Source: Sphingomonadales bacterium
Lineage (GTDB): Bacteria > Bacteroidota > Bacteroidia > Chitinophagales > Chitinophagaceae
Assembly: GCA_016872155.1 (NCBI GenBank)
Contig: VHBB01000006.1
Coordinates: 32,551-96,550, forward strand
Direction: 5' to 3'
DNA: 64,000 nucleotides
Below the pieces are notes generated by a model that worked only from the letters and a program-made list of their open reading frames with translations, did not search any database and was not told where the DNA came from. Shown here in pieces: positions 1 through 9,274 of the stretch. How positions within the stretch are numbered: the stretch's first letter is position 1; every line of letters begins with the position of its first letter. Both the position numbers and the translations under genes were made by a program.

Positions 1-540
1 GGCTTGCAGATCGAGTTGCCCTATGCTGGTTAATAAGGAGTTCCCTTCCCAGCGATCGATCTGCTCTACGCGTATGGAGCGAAGCGAGAGATGATGCAAA
101 TGCAGTGGGCTGGATTTTTTTGTGGGTCGGCTGCTATCGGTAGGTTCGCCACTGAAATAGTCTAGCAAGAATTGATATCTCCAATTGCTGTCGGTGCGGT
201 ATAATCGTACGAGTGCATTTTCGATTTGCACGTGCGTCAGGTCAATGCTGTCCTTAACAAAGAACCAATCCGTAATACGTAGCTGAAGCTGTTGGGCAAA
301 TACGATAGTGTCTTGTTGGCGATCCATTACCAACAATCCGTTTAGTGAAAGGCGGTCGAGCAGCGAGAACGAAACCCGGTTAACCTCGACCCGGGTGGCT
401 AGTTGGGTCGAGAGGCTGGCGGCTACTTTTTTTCCCAGCCAGCTTTGCACCGCAGGGGTCTTAAGAAGTAAAAAAATACTGCAGAGCAACAGCAAGATGC
501 CTAGCGCTGTCCACTTTACTATTTTCGCTGCTGTTTTCAG
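1..540 (-). CDS. tamB: TamB-like translocation/assembly protein, N-terminal part (runs off left edge)
   Basis: The minus strand is open from an in-frame stop at 562-564 down to base 1. It encodes a basic start, one hydrophobic anchor (WTALGILLLLCSIFLLL), then a motif like VQSWLGKKVAASLS followed by beta-rich text (TRVEVNRVSFSLLDRL, ITDWFFVKDS). This is the usual N-terminus of AsmA/TamB family proteins of Bacteroidota, inner-membrane-anchored periplasmic proteins that bridge to an outer-membrane TamA/TamL partner. No ATG lies in frame before the anchor. A CTG at 538-540 or a TTG inside the anchor are the only candidates, so the start is uncertain. Most of the gene lies outside the window. The family call is by recognition of the N-terminus only. 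Confidence 0.7.
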   Translation of the reverse strand, partial: MKTAAKIVKWTALGILLLLCSIFLLLKTPAVQSWLGKKVAASLSTQLATRVEVNRVSFSLLDRLSLNGLLVMDRQQDTIVFAQQLQLRITDWFFVKDSIDLTHVQIENALVRLYRTDSNWRYQFLLDYFSGEPTDSSRPTKKSSPLHLHHLSLRSIRVEQIDRWEGNSLLTSIGQLDLQA

Positions 541-611
541 AAAATTCCGTTGTTTGTAAAATTAATGAAACAGCCCCAGTAAGATTGGTTAAATTGCTCA
601 AAATCGCTACT

Positions 612-1664
612 ATGAGATCGTTGCTAACGCTGACTCTTCTATTCAGTTGGGTTTGGGTAGGGGCTCAGCCCACTTCTACATCCTCCACCGCGGGTCCTCA
701 CTATGTGTTAGTCATTCACGGGGGCGCAGGCACCATTAGCAAAAACCAGTTAACACCGGCGCTCGAAAAACGGTATCACGATGCGCTTAACAAAGCCTTG
801 CAGACCGGCGCTGCTATTTTGGAAAAAGGGGGGCATGCGATCGATGCTGTAGAGGCAGCCGTGCGTGTGCTCGAAGATGAACCATTGTTCAACGCAGGCA
901 AGGGCGCCGTATTTACCGCCGAAGGAATTAACGAGTTAGATGCGGCCATTATGGAAGGGGCTACTTTAAAGGCCGGTTCCGTTGCGGGTGTAAGGACCGT
1001 TCGCAATCCTATATCGGCCGCCCGTGCGGTAATGGATCGATCCGAGCATGTGTTGCTAACCGGTCGCGGTGCCGAGACCTTTGCAAAAGAGCAGGGATTA
1101 GAGATCGTAGATCCCTCGTATTTTTATACACCCGAACGATGGGAGTCGCTGCAGCGAGCAAGGAAAAGAGATTCGATCGAAGCGCAAGGCGCACCCAGCC
1201 ACAGTGCCTCTGCCAGTCAGGAAAAACGCAAGAGCCGTTATGGAACCGTAGGTGCCGTTGCGCTCGATGCGCAGGGGCATCTGGCCGCCGCGACCAGTAC
1301 TGGCGGCATGACCAATAAAAAATGGGGTCGGGTAGGAGACGCTCCGATTATTGGCAGCGGTACCTATGCCAACGATAATACGGTGGCTATTAGCTGTACG
1401 GGTTGGGGAGAGTATTTCTTGCGTTTGGTAATGGCAAAATCGATCAGTGACCGCATGGAGTTTGGTCAGCAAAGCCTGCCACAAGCCGCCGACGAAATGG
1501 TCATGCGGCAATTGCCGGCACTGGGCGGCGACGGCGGCTTGATCGCTGTCGATAAAAAAGGAAATATAGCTATGCCTTTTTGCACTGAGGGGATGTACCG
1601 AGGCTACATAAAAAAAGAAAAGACGAGCGGCTCGTTGCAAAAAGCAACTTTCATCTTTAAGTAA
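612..1664 (+). CDS. Isoaspartyl peptidase / plant-type L-asparaginase, exported
   Basis: 350-aa Ntn-hydrolase that removes isoaspartyl residues from peptides and hydrolyses asparagine. The start at 612 gives a clean signal peptide (MRSLLTLTLLFSWVWVGAQ), so it is probably periplasmic; a TTG at 585 would only add nine residues. Family marks are the early HGGAG motif, the NAGKGAVFT stretch, and the autocleavage site GTVG, where Thr212 would become the N-terminal nucleophile of the beta chain. Downstream TSTGGM and GSGTYAND match the substrate pocket region. It is divergent from the tamB-like gene. Length is normal for the family. The linker before the cleavage site is rich in Ser, Lys and Arg, as expected for an exposed processing loop. 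Confidence 0.93.
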   Translation: MRSLLTLTLLFSWVWVGAQPTSTSSTAGPHYVLVIHGGAGTISKNQLTPALEKRYHDALNKALQTGAAILEKGGHAIDAVEAAVRVLEDEPLFNAGKGAVFTAEGINELDAAIMEGATLKAGSVAGVRTVRNPISAARAVMDRSEHVLLTGRGAETFAKEQGLEIVDPSYFYTPERWESLQRARKRDSIEAQGAPSHSASASQEKRKSRYGTVGAVALDAQGHLAAATSTGGMTNKKWGRVGDAPIIGSGTYANDNTVAISCTGWGEYFLRLVMAKSISDRMEFGQQSLPQAADEMVMRQLPALGGDGGLIAVDKKGNIAMPFCTEGMYRGYIKKEKTSGSLQKATFIFK

Positions 1665-1672
1665 GCGGGCGC

Positions 1673-3235
1673 TTAGAATTTATGCCCCAGCGTAACCACT
1701 AGCCTGCTTCCGCGAGACAATAGACTGGCTCCTGTTGCGGCTTGTTGTGAAAGCCGGTAAGCATAGTGCGTGTCATTGCCGGATGTGTGTACAAAGGTCA
1801 GATCAATAAAATTGCCTTTGTTTCGGTAGCCTAGTCCGCCACTCAGTTGCAAGCGACGTCCGGCAGGGGCATAGTTTTCTCTGTAGGGGTTACCCAACAG
1901 GGCCAGTCCCAGCCTTGTCATTAGCGTGGTGAACTTTAATTCGCCTCCCACGCGCAGGTTGAATGCGCTTCGAAACGAATCGTCGATGGTGTTATTGAGT
2001 TGCTTAAAGTAAGTGCGCGTCTCTTCGCTATTGTCCATCTCGGGGTCTATGCGAAAAGAAGAGGCGCTGTAATTGACATACTCCAAGTCTGCGGTTAGGA
2101 ATCCCTTTTGTCGGGTAATGTCTTCGGTCTCGTTGATTACATACGATCCGCTGATCAAAAAGCGGTAGGGCGTAAAATGAAAATAAGAGAATTGGGCATC
2201 TTCTCCATTGGTAAAAAGAGAGGAAGATTGTGTTTGTATCCCTTTGTAGTTTTCGGTGTCGGTGGTTATGGAGGCAGAGTAGATATCGGTTAGCCGCAGC
2301 CAGGTTGGGGTATGAAAGGCCACTCCGAATCGCCAAAAGGGTGCCGGTCGGTAAATGAGTCCCAATTTTAGATTAAGCCCGTTTCCATTGGTCTCGAGCC
2401 GCTGCTCGTAGGTGGCATAGTCGAAGTTGTTAAGATCTTGGGTCGCATCAGCTTCTGTAAAGGTCGACGTACGATCATAGAAAATAAAGGGGATGCCCAG
2501 TGTAAACCCCACATAAAGTTTTTCGTTGAACGATCCGCCGTAACCCAGTGCCAGCTCGTTGACCGAACCGCGACTCACCACCTTATTTTCTTGCAAGAGG
2601 CCGGTCGAGGGGTTGGCCCTGGTCTTATAACGAAAGTTGCCAGCGATGCCTCCGCCCACTGTATCGATCCAGTAGGTATTAAAGGCAAGGCTGCTGCCAA
2701 AGGGAAAATTTTGGGCCACCTGATTGGCATCTCCGATCGATCCTACTTCTTCTAAAAACCGCTGCGCATACGAATGCCGAGTATTAAGACCCCGATACAG
2801 CAGGTTGTTACTAAAACTTGCGGTTTGATTAAGGGCAATGGCAAAGGCTCCCGTTCTTTTTTGCTCGGCTTTTTTTCCAAGCCCATGCTCGTAAAATTGG
2901 GTTCCGGTTACTACCCCGGTGGTGCCGAGTCCGATCTGACCGCGTTGTTCGCTTTCCGTTCTGCCCAGGTACGTGCTTTTGTTGCGGAGTTGTTGATAGG
3001 TAGGAGAGAGTACCAGATCTCCGGTCTTGTAAAATCCAAGTCCGGCCGGATTGACAAAAAGTGCCGAGAGATCGCCTCCCAGCGAAGCCATGGCGCCTCC
3101 AATGGCTTGCTGACGAGCCGTTCCATTGGGTTGGGTCCAGCTGTAGCGAAGTGCATCATCGGGTTCTTGCGCATTGGCTATAAGGGCAAACAATGAACAA
3201 AAAAGTGGTAAGGTGTATTGGCGAAATAGCGACAT
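1673..3235 (-). CDS. FadL/OmpP1-like outer-membrane beta-barrel protein
   Basis: 520 aa with a signal peptide ending FALIANAQ and the motif LSALFVNPAGLGF near residue 60, which is typical of the OmpP1/FadL/TodX family of hydrophobic-compound porins. The rest alternates in the manner of a beta-barrel, and the chain ends in a strand closing with an aromatic residue (LVVTLGHKF). It is probably an outer-membrane channel, but the substrate cannot be read from the sequence. It lies tail to tail with the asparaginase (8 bases apart) and 30 bases downstream of the small lipoprotein gene on the same strand, so the two may be co-transcribed. Confidence 0.8.
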   Translation of the reverse strand: MSLFRQYTLPLFCSLFALIANAQEPDDALRYSWTQPNGTARQQAIGGAMASLGGDLSALFVNPAGLGFYKTGDLVLSPTYQQLRNKSTYLGRTESEQRGQIGLGTTGVVTGTQFYEHGLGKKAEQKRTGAFAIALNQTASFSNNLLYRGLNTRHSYAQRFLEEVGSIGDANQVAQNFPFGSSLAFNTYWIDTVGGGIAGNFRYKTRANPSTGLLQENKVVSRGSVNELALGYGGSFNEKLYVGFTLGIPFIFYDRTSTFTEADATQDLNNFDYATYEQRLETNGNGLNLKLGLIYRPAPFWRFGVAFHTPTWLRLTDIYSASITTDTENYKGIQTQSSSLFTNGEDAQFSYFHFTPYRFLISGSYVINETEDITRQKGFLTADLEYVNYSASSFRIDPEMDNSEETRTYFKQLNNTIDDSFRSAFNLRVGGELKFTTLMTRLGLALLGNPYRENYAPAGRRLQLSGGLGYRNKGNFIDLTFVHTSGNDTHYAYRLSQQAATGASLLSRGSRLVVTLGHKF

Positions 3236-3265
3236 GGTGAATTGGTATAAAAATTCCGAAGCCTG

Positions 3266-3916
3266 TTAAAATCTTCTTACCGGAGCACTGCTGCCAGAAG
3301 AAGAACTCGATGAGTTGCCAGGTGTAGGAGACGAAACGGGCGATCCACCCGAAACACCGCCGGCATTACCGCTGCCAAAGGCTTCTCGCAGTGCATTGCC
3401 CCTACTGCCCGTAGTAGCGCTTCGTTGAGTACCAAAGGGAACATAGTTGCTGCGCGTGCTGCTGTTTTGTTGTAGCTGCTTAAGATTGACGGGGGACTGT
3501 TGATAGCTGCCCAAGTTGTAGATACGCGGGCGCGTATAAATGTTTTTTACAGGCGCTGTCGAAAAGGCCACCGGAAAAAAGTAAGGGTTGTAAAAATAGT
3601 TCCAAGAGGTAAAAGGGTTCAATGCGGGTGCAAAGAACTGGTTGTAGCCAATGGACCAACGCTCGAAGGTATACCAGTCATCCAGATCATTCCATTGGTT
3701 ACGGTTGCGAACACGCATGCGCAAGAAGCGATCTTCGGGATCTTCTTCGTAATAGCGAACCCGTCTTGTTTCTTCTCGTTGCACCCGAACATATTCGGCT
3801 TCGGGTCTGGCCGGAGAGTAGTACACATCGTCCGGTGTCTGACCTGTTTTATAAGCGGTGCTGCAGCCGGCCAGCAGCAGTACGATCGACAAGGATAGAA
3901 GCAAGGTTGTTTTCAT
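3266..3916 (-). CDS. Small lipoprotein of unknown function
   Basis: 216 aa. I chose the ATG at 3914-3916 because it starts a lipoprotein signal peptide with lipobox LLAGC; an upstream start at 3949 would bury it. After the lipobox comes a charged segment (RVQREETRRVRYYEEDPEDR), an aromatic, Tyr/Trp/Phe-rich middle and a Ser/Gly-rich, low-complexity C-terminus ending APVRRF. I do not recognise a domain. It precedes the FadL-like gene on the same strand, and its start region faces proS. Confidence 0.75.
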   Translation of the reverse strand: MKTTLLLSLSIVLLLAGCSTAYKTGQTPDDVYYSPARPEAEYVRVQREETRRVRYYEEDPEDRFLRMRVRNRNQWNDLDDWYTFERWSIGYNQFFAPALNPFTSWNYFYNPYFFPVAFSTAPVKNIYTRPRIYNLGSYQQSPVNLKQLQQNSSTRSNYVPFGTQRSATTGSRGNALREAFGSGNAGGVSGGSPVSSPTPGNSSSSSSGSSAPVRRF

Positions 3917-3928
3917 AGCCGAAGTGGT

Positions 3929-3936
3929 TAATTTTG
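3929..3936 (+). promoter_or_regulatory. Possible -7 promoter element for proS
   Basis: TAATTTTG matches the Bacteroidota -7 consensus TAnnTTTG and points towards proS, leaving a leader of about 85 nt. I see no convincing -33 element. Confidence 0.35.
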
Positions 3937-4026
3937 TATTCCTCAGCAAAGTTCGGCATCTTGCGGGGATATCGCAGGTCGGGCTGTTAAAAAAAAGGTA
4001 AACCCGGCCAGACCAACCACACGTCT

Positions 4027-5505
4027 ATGAGCAAAGAGATCACATCGCGAAGCGCAGACTACTCACAATGGTACAACGACCTCGTTATAAAGGGTGAGCT
4101 GGCCGACTACTCTGCAGTACGGGGCTGCATGGTCATTAAACCTTATGGCTTTGCCCTGTGGGAGAACATGCGAGACGTTTTAGATAAAATGTTCAAAGAG
4201 ACAGGGCATGTAAATGCTTATTTTCCACTCTTTGTTCCCAAGAGCCTCTTTGAGGCCGAAGAGAAAAATGCAGAGGGATTTGCCAAAGAGTGTGCCATTG
4301 TAACGCACTACCGGCTAAAGGCCGACCCGGATCGGCCCGGTAAACTCATGGTCGATCCCGCCGCAAAACTAGAAGAAGAGTTAGTGGTTCGTCCGACGAG
4401 CGAGGCCATTATCTGGAACACCTATAAGAATTGGATACAGTCTTATCGGGACCTTCCTATTTTGGTCAACCAATGGGCCAATGTGGTGCGTTGGGAGATG
4501 CGCACTCGTTTGTTCTTGCGCACCGCCGAGTTTCTGTGGCAAGAGGGGCATACGGCCCATTCCACCCGGCAAGAGGCGCTCGACGAAACGGTAAAGATGC
4601 TAGACGTGTATGCTGATTTTGTAGAGAACTACATGGCGGTCCCGGTCATTAAAGGAGTAAAGACAGCACAAGAGCGATTTGCCGGTGCAGAAGATACGTA
4701 TTGTATAGAGGCGCTTATGCAAGATGGAAAAGCGCTGCAGGCGGGCACCTCTCATTTTCTGGGTCAAAATTTTGCAAAGGCCTTTGATGTTAAGTTTAGT
4801 GATCGTGATAACAAACTCGATTATGTATGGGCCACCAGTTGGGGAGTAAGTACCCGATTGATCGGCGCTCTGGTAATGGCACATAGCGATGATGAGGGCT
4901 TGGTGCTTCCGCCCCGCATCGCTCCCCTGCAACTGGTCATTGTTCCTATTTATAAAGGCGAAGAACAAAAGGCTGCCATTGACGCTTGCGTGCATGCGCT
5001 GCTTGGTTCTTTAAAGTTCATGGGCATTCGGGTCAAATACGACGATAACGACAATGCACGTCCGGGTTGGAAATTTGCCGAATACGAAATGAAAGGTGTT
5101 CCGCTTCGAGTGGCCATTGGCGCCCGCGATCTGGAAAATAAGGTGGTCGAATTGGCTCGCCGTGATACGCGCGAAAAATTTACGGTTCCGATCGAGGGAC
5201 TTGCCGAAAAGATTCAACAACTGCTCGAAGAAATACAGCAGCATCTCTTTAATAAGGCACTCGCCTTTCGAAACCAACACATTACCCCTGCCAACTCGTG
5301 GGATGAGTTCGTCTCGTTACTCGATACCAAAGGAGGGTTTATTGCAGCGCATTGGGATGGCACGGCCGAGACCGAAGAAGCGATCAAAGAAAAGACCAAG
5401 GCTACCATTCGTTGTATTCCTCTTGCTAATCAACCAGAGGCAGGCACTTGTATTTTGAGTGGCAACCCCTCTGCGCAGCGTGTACTTTTTGCCCGCGCTT
5501 ATTAA
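4027..5505 (+). CDS. proS: Prolyl-tRNA synthetase (short, archaeal/eukaryotic type)
   Basis: 492 aa class II aminoacyl-tRNA synthetase charging tRNA-Pro. The start is [20 protein letters not shown], characteristic of the ProRS group without the bacterial editing insertion. Motif 2 is visible near residues 153-180 ([19 protein letters not shown]) and is followed by the binding segment [11 protein letters not shown]. Motif 3 and the anticodon-binding domain follow, with a zinc-domain-like C-terminus ending in RAY. Length fits the short class. It forms a tight pair with truB, which begins 7 bases after its stop. Confidence 0.96.
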   Translation: MSKEITSRSADYSQWYNDLVIKGELADYSAVRGCMVIKPYGFALWENMRDVLDKMFKETGHVNAYFPLFVPKSLFEAEEKNAEGFAKECAIVTHYRLKADPDRPGKLMVDPAAKLEEELVVRPTSEAIIWNTYKNWIQSYRDLPILVNQWANVVRWEMRTRLFLRTAEFLWQEGHTAHSTRQEALDETVKMLDVYADFVENYMAVPVIKGVKTAQERFAGAEDTYCIEALMQDGKALQAGTSHFLGQNFAKAFDVKFSDRDNKLDYVWATSWGVSTRLIGALVMAHSDDEGLVLPPRIAPLQLVIVPIYKGEEQKAAIDACVHALLGSLKFMGIRVKYDDNDNARPGWKFAEYEMKGVPLRVAIGARDLENKVVELARRDTREKFTVPIEGLAEKIQQLLEEIQQHLFNKALAFRNQHITPANSWDEFVSLLDTKGGFIAAHWDGTAETEEAIKEKTKATIRCIPLANQPEAGTCILSGNPSAQRVLFARAY

Positions 5506-5511
5506 ATTTTT

Positions 5512-6186
5512 ATGCATTCTGATTCACCATTCGCCGAGGGCCGGGTCTTACTAATCGACAAGCCATTGGGGTGGACCTCTTTTGATGTAGTCAGAAAACT
5601 CAGAAACCTTATTCGTATCAAGAAGATCGGGCATGCCGGCACGCTCGATCCGTTGGCAACCGGTCTGCTAATCGTGTGCACCGGAAAATTCACCAAGCGT
5701 ATCAATGAGTTTATGGCGCAAGAAAAAGAATACACCGGCACCATTACGCTGGGTGCCCGCACGCCCAGCTACGACCTAGAGACCGAACCTTACGATCATC
5801 GCAGCATTGGTCATCTTACGCTGGCTCATATCGAAGAAGCGCTTATTCGTTTTACCGGAACGATCATGCAGGTTCCCCCCGCTCATTCTGCTATTAAGGT
5901 AAAGGGTAAGCGCGTCTACGAGCTGGCTCGTAAGGGGCAGGCCGTTACGCTCGAGCCCCGCCGTATTACCGTCTCGGTTTTCGAAGCGTTGCGTTACGAA
6001 GAAGGTATACTTTACTTTAGGGTGGTTTGTTCTACCGGCACCTACATTCGAAGCCTGGCGCAAGACCTGGGAGAAGCACTCGGGTGCGGCGCTTATCTGC
6101 GTTCGCTACGAAGAACCCGCATTGGCAAATTTGAGGTCACACAGGCACAGACGCCGGATCAATTCGAAGCAACGCTAAAGGTTTAG
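5512..6186 (+). CDS. truB: tRNA pseudouridine-55 synthase
   Basis: 224 aa. It converts U55 in the T-loop of tRNAs to pseudouridine. The catalytic motif [14 protein letters not shown] places the nucleophilic Asp at residue 46. [11 protein letters not shown] near the start and the [21 protein letters not shown] block are also diagnostic. The protein is compact and lacks a long C-terminal PUA extension, as in many Bacteroidota. It probably shares a transcript with proS and converges with tamL, whose stop lies 10 bases away on the other strand. Confidence 0.96.
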   Translation: MHSDSPFAEGRVLLIDKPLGWTSFDVVRKLRNLIRIKKIGHAGTLDPLATGLLIVCTGKFTKRINEFMAQEKEYTGTITLGARTPSYDLETEPYDHRSIGHLTLAHIEEALIRFTGTIMQVPPAHSAIKVKGKRVYELARKGQAVTLEPRRITVSVFEALRYEEGILYFRVVCSTGTYIRSLAQDLGEALGCGAYLRSLRRTRIGKFEVTQAQTPDQFEATLKV

Positions 6187-6195
6187 CTCAATACT

Positions 6196-8529
6196 TTATA
6201 AAATAAAGGGATAGTTGATGCCCAGTTGAAACTGGTCCATATCGCTCCACCTGGAGTAGCCGAACCATTTGTTTTGATAGGCCGCATTAGCAGGAGCAGG
6301 GCTTGGGTCTTTTGCTTTAACGGAATAATCGAGTCTAATTACGAAATAGGTAAAGTCAATTCGAAGTCCTGTGCCCACACCTACGGCCAGGTCCTTGCCC
6401 AATCGTTGCAACGAAAAAATCTCTTCGGGGCTTCTGCCTGGCGCTTTCTTTACGTACCAAATATTCCCAATGTCAGAAAAAAGGGCTCCGTTGACCTTAA
6501 ATCCAGCGATGGTAAAAAAAGGAAAACGATATTCGAGATTGGCTTCTAATTGAAGATCGCCATACCGCTCGGGCAATCCATTGTTTCCATAGGATTGTAT
6601 CGAAGAACCTGGTCCCAACTTGCGCAGCCCCCAGGCCCGCATGCTATTGGGGCCGCCTGCAAAATACTGACGATAGAGGGGTAAGTTAAATCGCTTGTTA
6701 GGATTTACCGTGTTGTCGAATTCATACCCCGCACCGGCAAACAAACGCATGGCGATGGCCGAGCGACGCAGGCTAACCTTGGTGGCCAGGTCAAGATCTA
6801 CTTTTACAAAACGAAACAGTTGACTGTCGAGAAGCGGGTTACGAACCATCCCGGTCAATAGCCCCGATTGCTCAATATTAAATCGCAGGTTGGTGACGCG
6901 GTTTTGACGCTGACGGCTCAGCAACACGCCAGCCGTTACCGAAGAGATGAGTCCATCCACAAAAATATTTTTGAGCAAGGCGTTACTCGCGATCAGTTCT
7001 TCTAGCTTGGACCTGCGGGCAATTGCATTGTATTCGATGTTAGGAAGCCGTAGCGTAAAAAGGGCATTGCGGTACCGAAAGTCGTATCCCCATGCGGCGC
7101 TATACGACGATAGATTAAAGAGTTCTCTTCGCTCGGTGTTGGCTACATTAAAGGATAGCACCGATTTAAAATTCTCTCTCCAGCCAGCGGGCAGCCCATT
7201 GAGGCGGGGAATGGCCCGCGGAAAATACAAGTTATGGGTAATGGCGAGTTGTCGGGTTTGAATAAAGTTGACATCGGTCAATTGATCTCGTCCTGTCTCT
7301 ACCCCAAAACGAATACTAGTGCTTGATTGAATGGCTCTGCGGGCCCAGTTACGATTCTGTAATCCGAGGTTAAGGGCAATGCCGAATAGATTTCCCGAAA
7401 CCAGGCTTTGGTTGCTGCTTCCCTCAAGAGTGGCATTGTTACTGTATTTTCTGGCCGGAGTAAGACGGATCAGCAGATCGGCCGTATCGCTGGCTGCACG
7501 TGGCCGGGGCTCAATGTTGATCAGACGCCAGGCGCCCATGGCGCTTAGTTGATTCAGCGTCTTGAAATAATTTCGTTGGTCGTATAGGTCGCCGCGATAA
7601 AAAAATATTTTCTCTCTAAAGATGCCCGGATAAAATACCGGGCGGTAGCTAAATAAATTGAGCCCGCTGCGAGTAGTTTTTTGAGGCTGAAGTCCCGCCG
7701 TATCACTGGTAAAATCAGGATAAAGATCGATCGAGCCAATATGATACTTGGTAAGTCGGCTGCTGTCGAAGCCGGGCCTTAAACGAATTTCGAGATTGGC
7801 TTTGGGTTGCAAACGATTTTTTTCTATGTCGGCCATTATGCGCAGCAGCTCAAGTGGATCGGTGTTCGGGTCTAACAAGCGGACATCGAGGGTATCCCAT
7901 ACCCCCAATAACTCCTCTCTGGTAAAACGCAAGTAGCCATTGTTGCGGTAGATATCGACCAGTCGGTCCAATTCGGCCGAGATCGTTGTTTTAGAAAAGG
8001 GTTCTCCTTTTTTGATCTTGCTCTCTGAAAGGGAAGCTAGCGTAAGAGTTTGCAAGGCCTCGTTTTTGATCGCATAGCGTACCGTGTCGAGCCGCACCTG
8101 CAAGCCCGGTCTTACTTGAAAGTTGATCGTGGTTCGAAGCTGGTCTTTACCCGCGGCCACCAGGGTTGTATCGTATTGTATGGTTCCTTGAAAATAGCCT
8201 TGCGAACCCAACAGGTTTTGCATGTAAACTATAGAGCGCGCTAGGGCCATGCTGTCATAGGCCGGAGGGTTTTTGATCTCTTTAACGAACAACTTCGATA
8301 CCGAGCGAACCATCAGGCTGTCGTCGAGTTGTCCGCGCAGGCGACTCTCCAAATTCTCTCGCTCCTCGTCGGTGAAGTTTCCATCTACTTTTATAGTAGT
8401 TTTGAAAACAAAGGGTCTCCCTTTGGGATAGTTCTTGGGAATCACTCCACAGGCACTCAGTCCCACAAGGAGTACTGCTGAAAGAATAACAACCACCGAC
8501 CCTAAACGGGTGCGTTTGCCTGGGTGCAT
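6196..8529 (-). CDS. tamL: TamL: lipid-anchored BamA/TamA-family outer-membrane assembly protein
   Basis: 777 aa. The N-terminus is a lipoprotein signal with lipobox GLSAC. POTRA-like repeats follow for roughly residues 40-330, then a 16-strand barrel region of the surface-antigen (Omp85) type. Within the barrel are the typical GGPNSMRAWGLRKLGPG and LEANLEYRFPFF motifs, and the protein ends in an aromatic-rich strand (FQLGINYPFIL). A TamA-like protein carrying a lipid anchor is the variant called TamL in Bacteroidota. It is expected to work with TamB, a candidate for which lies at the left edge of the window. Its start codon overlaps that of the divergent methyltransferase gene at a shared CATG. 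Confidence 0.88.
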   Translation of the reverse strand: MHPGKRTRLGSVVVILSAVLLVGLSACGVIPKNYPKGRPFVFKTTIKVDGNFTDEERENLESRLRGQLDDSLMVRSVSKLFVKEIKNPPAYDSMALARSIVYMQNLLGSQGYFQGTIQYDTTLVAAGKDQLRTTINFQVRPGLQVRLDTVRYAIKNEALQTLTLASLSESKIKKGEPFSKTTISAELDRLVDIYRNNGYLRFTREELLGVWDTLDVRLLDPNTDPLELLRIMADIEKNRLQPKANLEIRLRPGFDSSRLTKYHIGSIDLYPDFTSDTAGLQPQKTTRSGLNLFSYRPVFYPGIFREKIFFYRGDLYDQRNYFKTLNQLSAMGAWRLINIEPRPRAASDTADLLIRLTPARKYSNNATLEGSSNQSLVSGNLFGIALNLGLQNRNWARRAIQSSTSIRFGVETGRDQLTDVNFIQTRQLAITHNLYFPRAIPRLNGLPAGWRENFKSVLSFNVANTERRELFNLSSYSAAWGYDFRYRNALFTLRLPNIEYNAIARRSKLEELIASNALLKNIFVDGLISSVTAGVLLSRQRQNRVTNLRFNIEQSGLLTGMVRNPLLDSQLFRFVKVDLDLATKVSLRRSAIAMRLFAGAGYEFDNTVNPNKRFNLPLYRQYFAGGPNSMRAWGLRKLGPGSSIQSYGNNGLPERYGDLQLEANLEYRFPFFTIAGFKVNGALFSDIGNIWYVKKAPGRSPEEIFSLQRLGKDLAVGVGTGLRIDFTYFVIRLDYSVKAKDPSPAPANAAYQNKWFGYSRWSDMDQFQLGINYPFIL

Positions 8530-9274
8530 GAATCAAAAAGTTATGCTAGTTAAGACCGTTATCAAAGATATTCAAAGTTTAGCCCTTAAAAAACACAGAG
8601 AGCAAACCGGCTGCTATGTGGCAGAAGGGCCCAAGCTGGTGCTTGAGTTACTACAGCAGTATCGGCAGCAGATCGTTGCTATCTATGCGCTGCAAGCATG
8701 GATCGACACCAATCAATCCTTATTGAACGACCTATCCGTTACCTGTATTACAGCCGCGGAGTTAGATCGATTATCGCATTTGCAAACGCCGCATCAGGTG
8801 GTAGCCGTGGTTCGTCTGCCCCAGCGTACCAACCCTATTGCCGCTGCACAGTTTACACTGGCTTGTTGTGGTTTGCAAGATCCCGGTAATCTGGGAACGA
8901 TTATTAGAACCGCCGATTGGTTCGGCGTTCGCCAATTGGTATGCAGTATCGATACGGTCGATTGTTTTAATCCCAAGGTGGTGCAAGCTTCAATGGGAAG
9001 CATCTTTCGCGTTGCGGTTCACTACCTTGATCTGGAAAATTGGATAGATCAACATGGAGCGGTACCCGTCTTGGCCGCTACGATGCAGGGCACCGATGTG
9101 CGCACACTGTCTTCGTTGCAAGAGGCTATCTTGCTTATTGGCAACGAATCGGCGGGTATTCCGGCCTCGTTGCTTGCAAAGGCCGGTGCTGCGGTCTCCG
9201 TTCCCGGTAAAGGGCAAGTGGAGTCGCTCAATGCAGCCGTAGCGACAGGGATCATACTTTCTTATCTCAGGTAA
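8528..9274 (+). CDS. SpoU/TrmH-family RNA 2'-O-methyltransferase
   Basis: 248 aa SPOUT methyltransferase. The N-terminal substrate-binding domain (KHREQTGCYVAEGPKLVLEL) is followed by the knotted catalytic domain with the three SpoU motifs: PGNLGTIIRTADWFG, LLIGNESAGIP and the C-terminal VPGKGQVESLNAAVATGI. It methylates a ribose in rRNA or tRNA; the precise site is not readable. The start at 8528 shares bases with the tamL start, and an ATG at 8543 is an alternative. Its 3' end overlaps the tail of the convergent permease gene by 8 bases. Confidence 0.92.
   Translation: MNQKVMLVKTVIKDIQSLALKKHREQTGCYVAEGPKLVLELLQQYRQQIVAIYALQAWIDTNQSLLNDLSVTCITAAELDRLSHLQTPHQVVAVVRLPQRTNPIAAAQFTLACCGLQDPGNLGTIIRTADWFGVRQLVCSIDTVDCFNPKVVQASMGSIFRVAVHYLDLENWIDQHGAVPVLAATMQGTDVRTLSSLQEAILLIGNESAGIPASLLAKAGAAVSVPGKGQVESLNAAVATGIILSYLR

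Noticed and set aside
1098..1640. 180-aa minus-strand open frame inside the asparaginase gene
   Set aside because: Antisense to a conserved gene; the text looks random.
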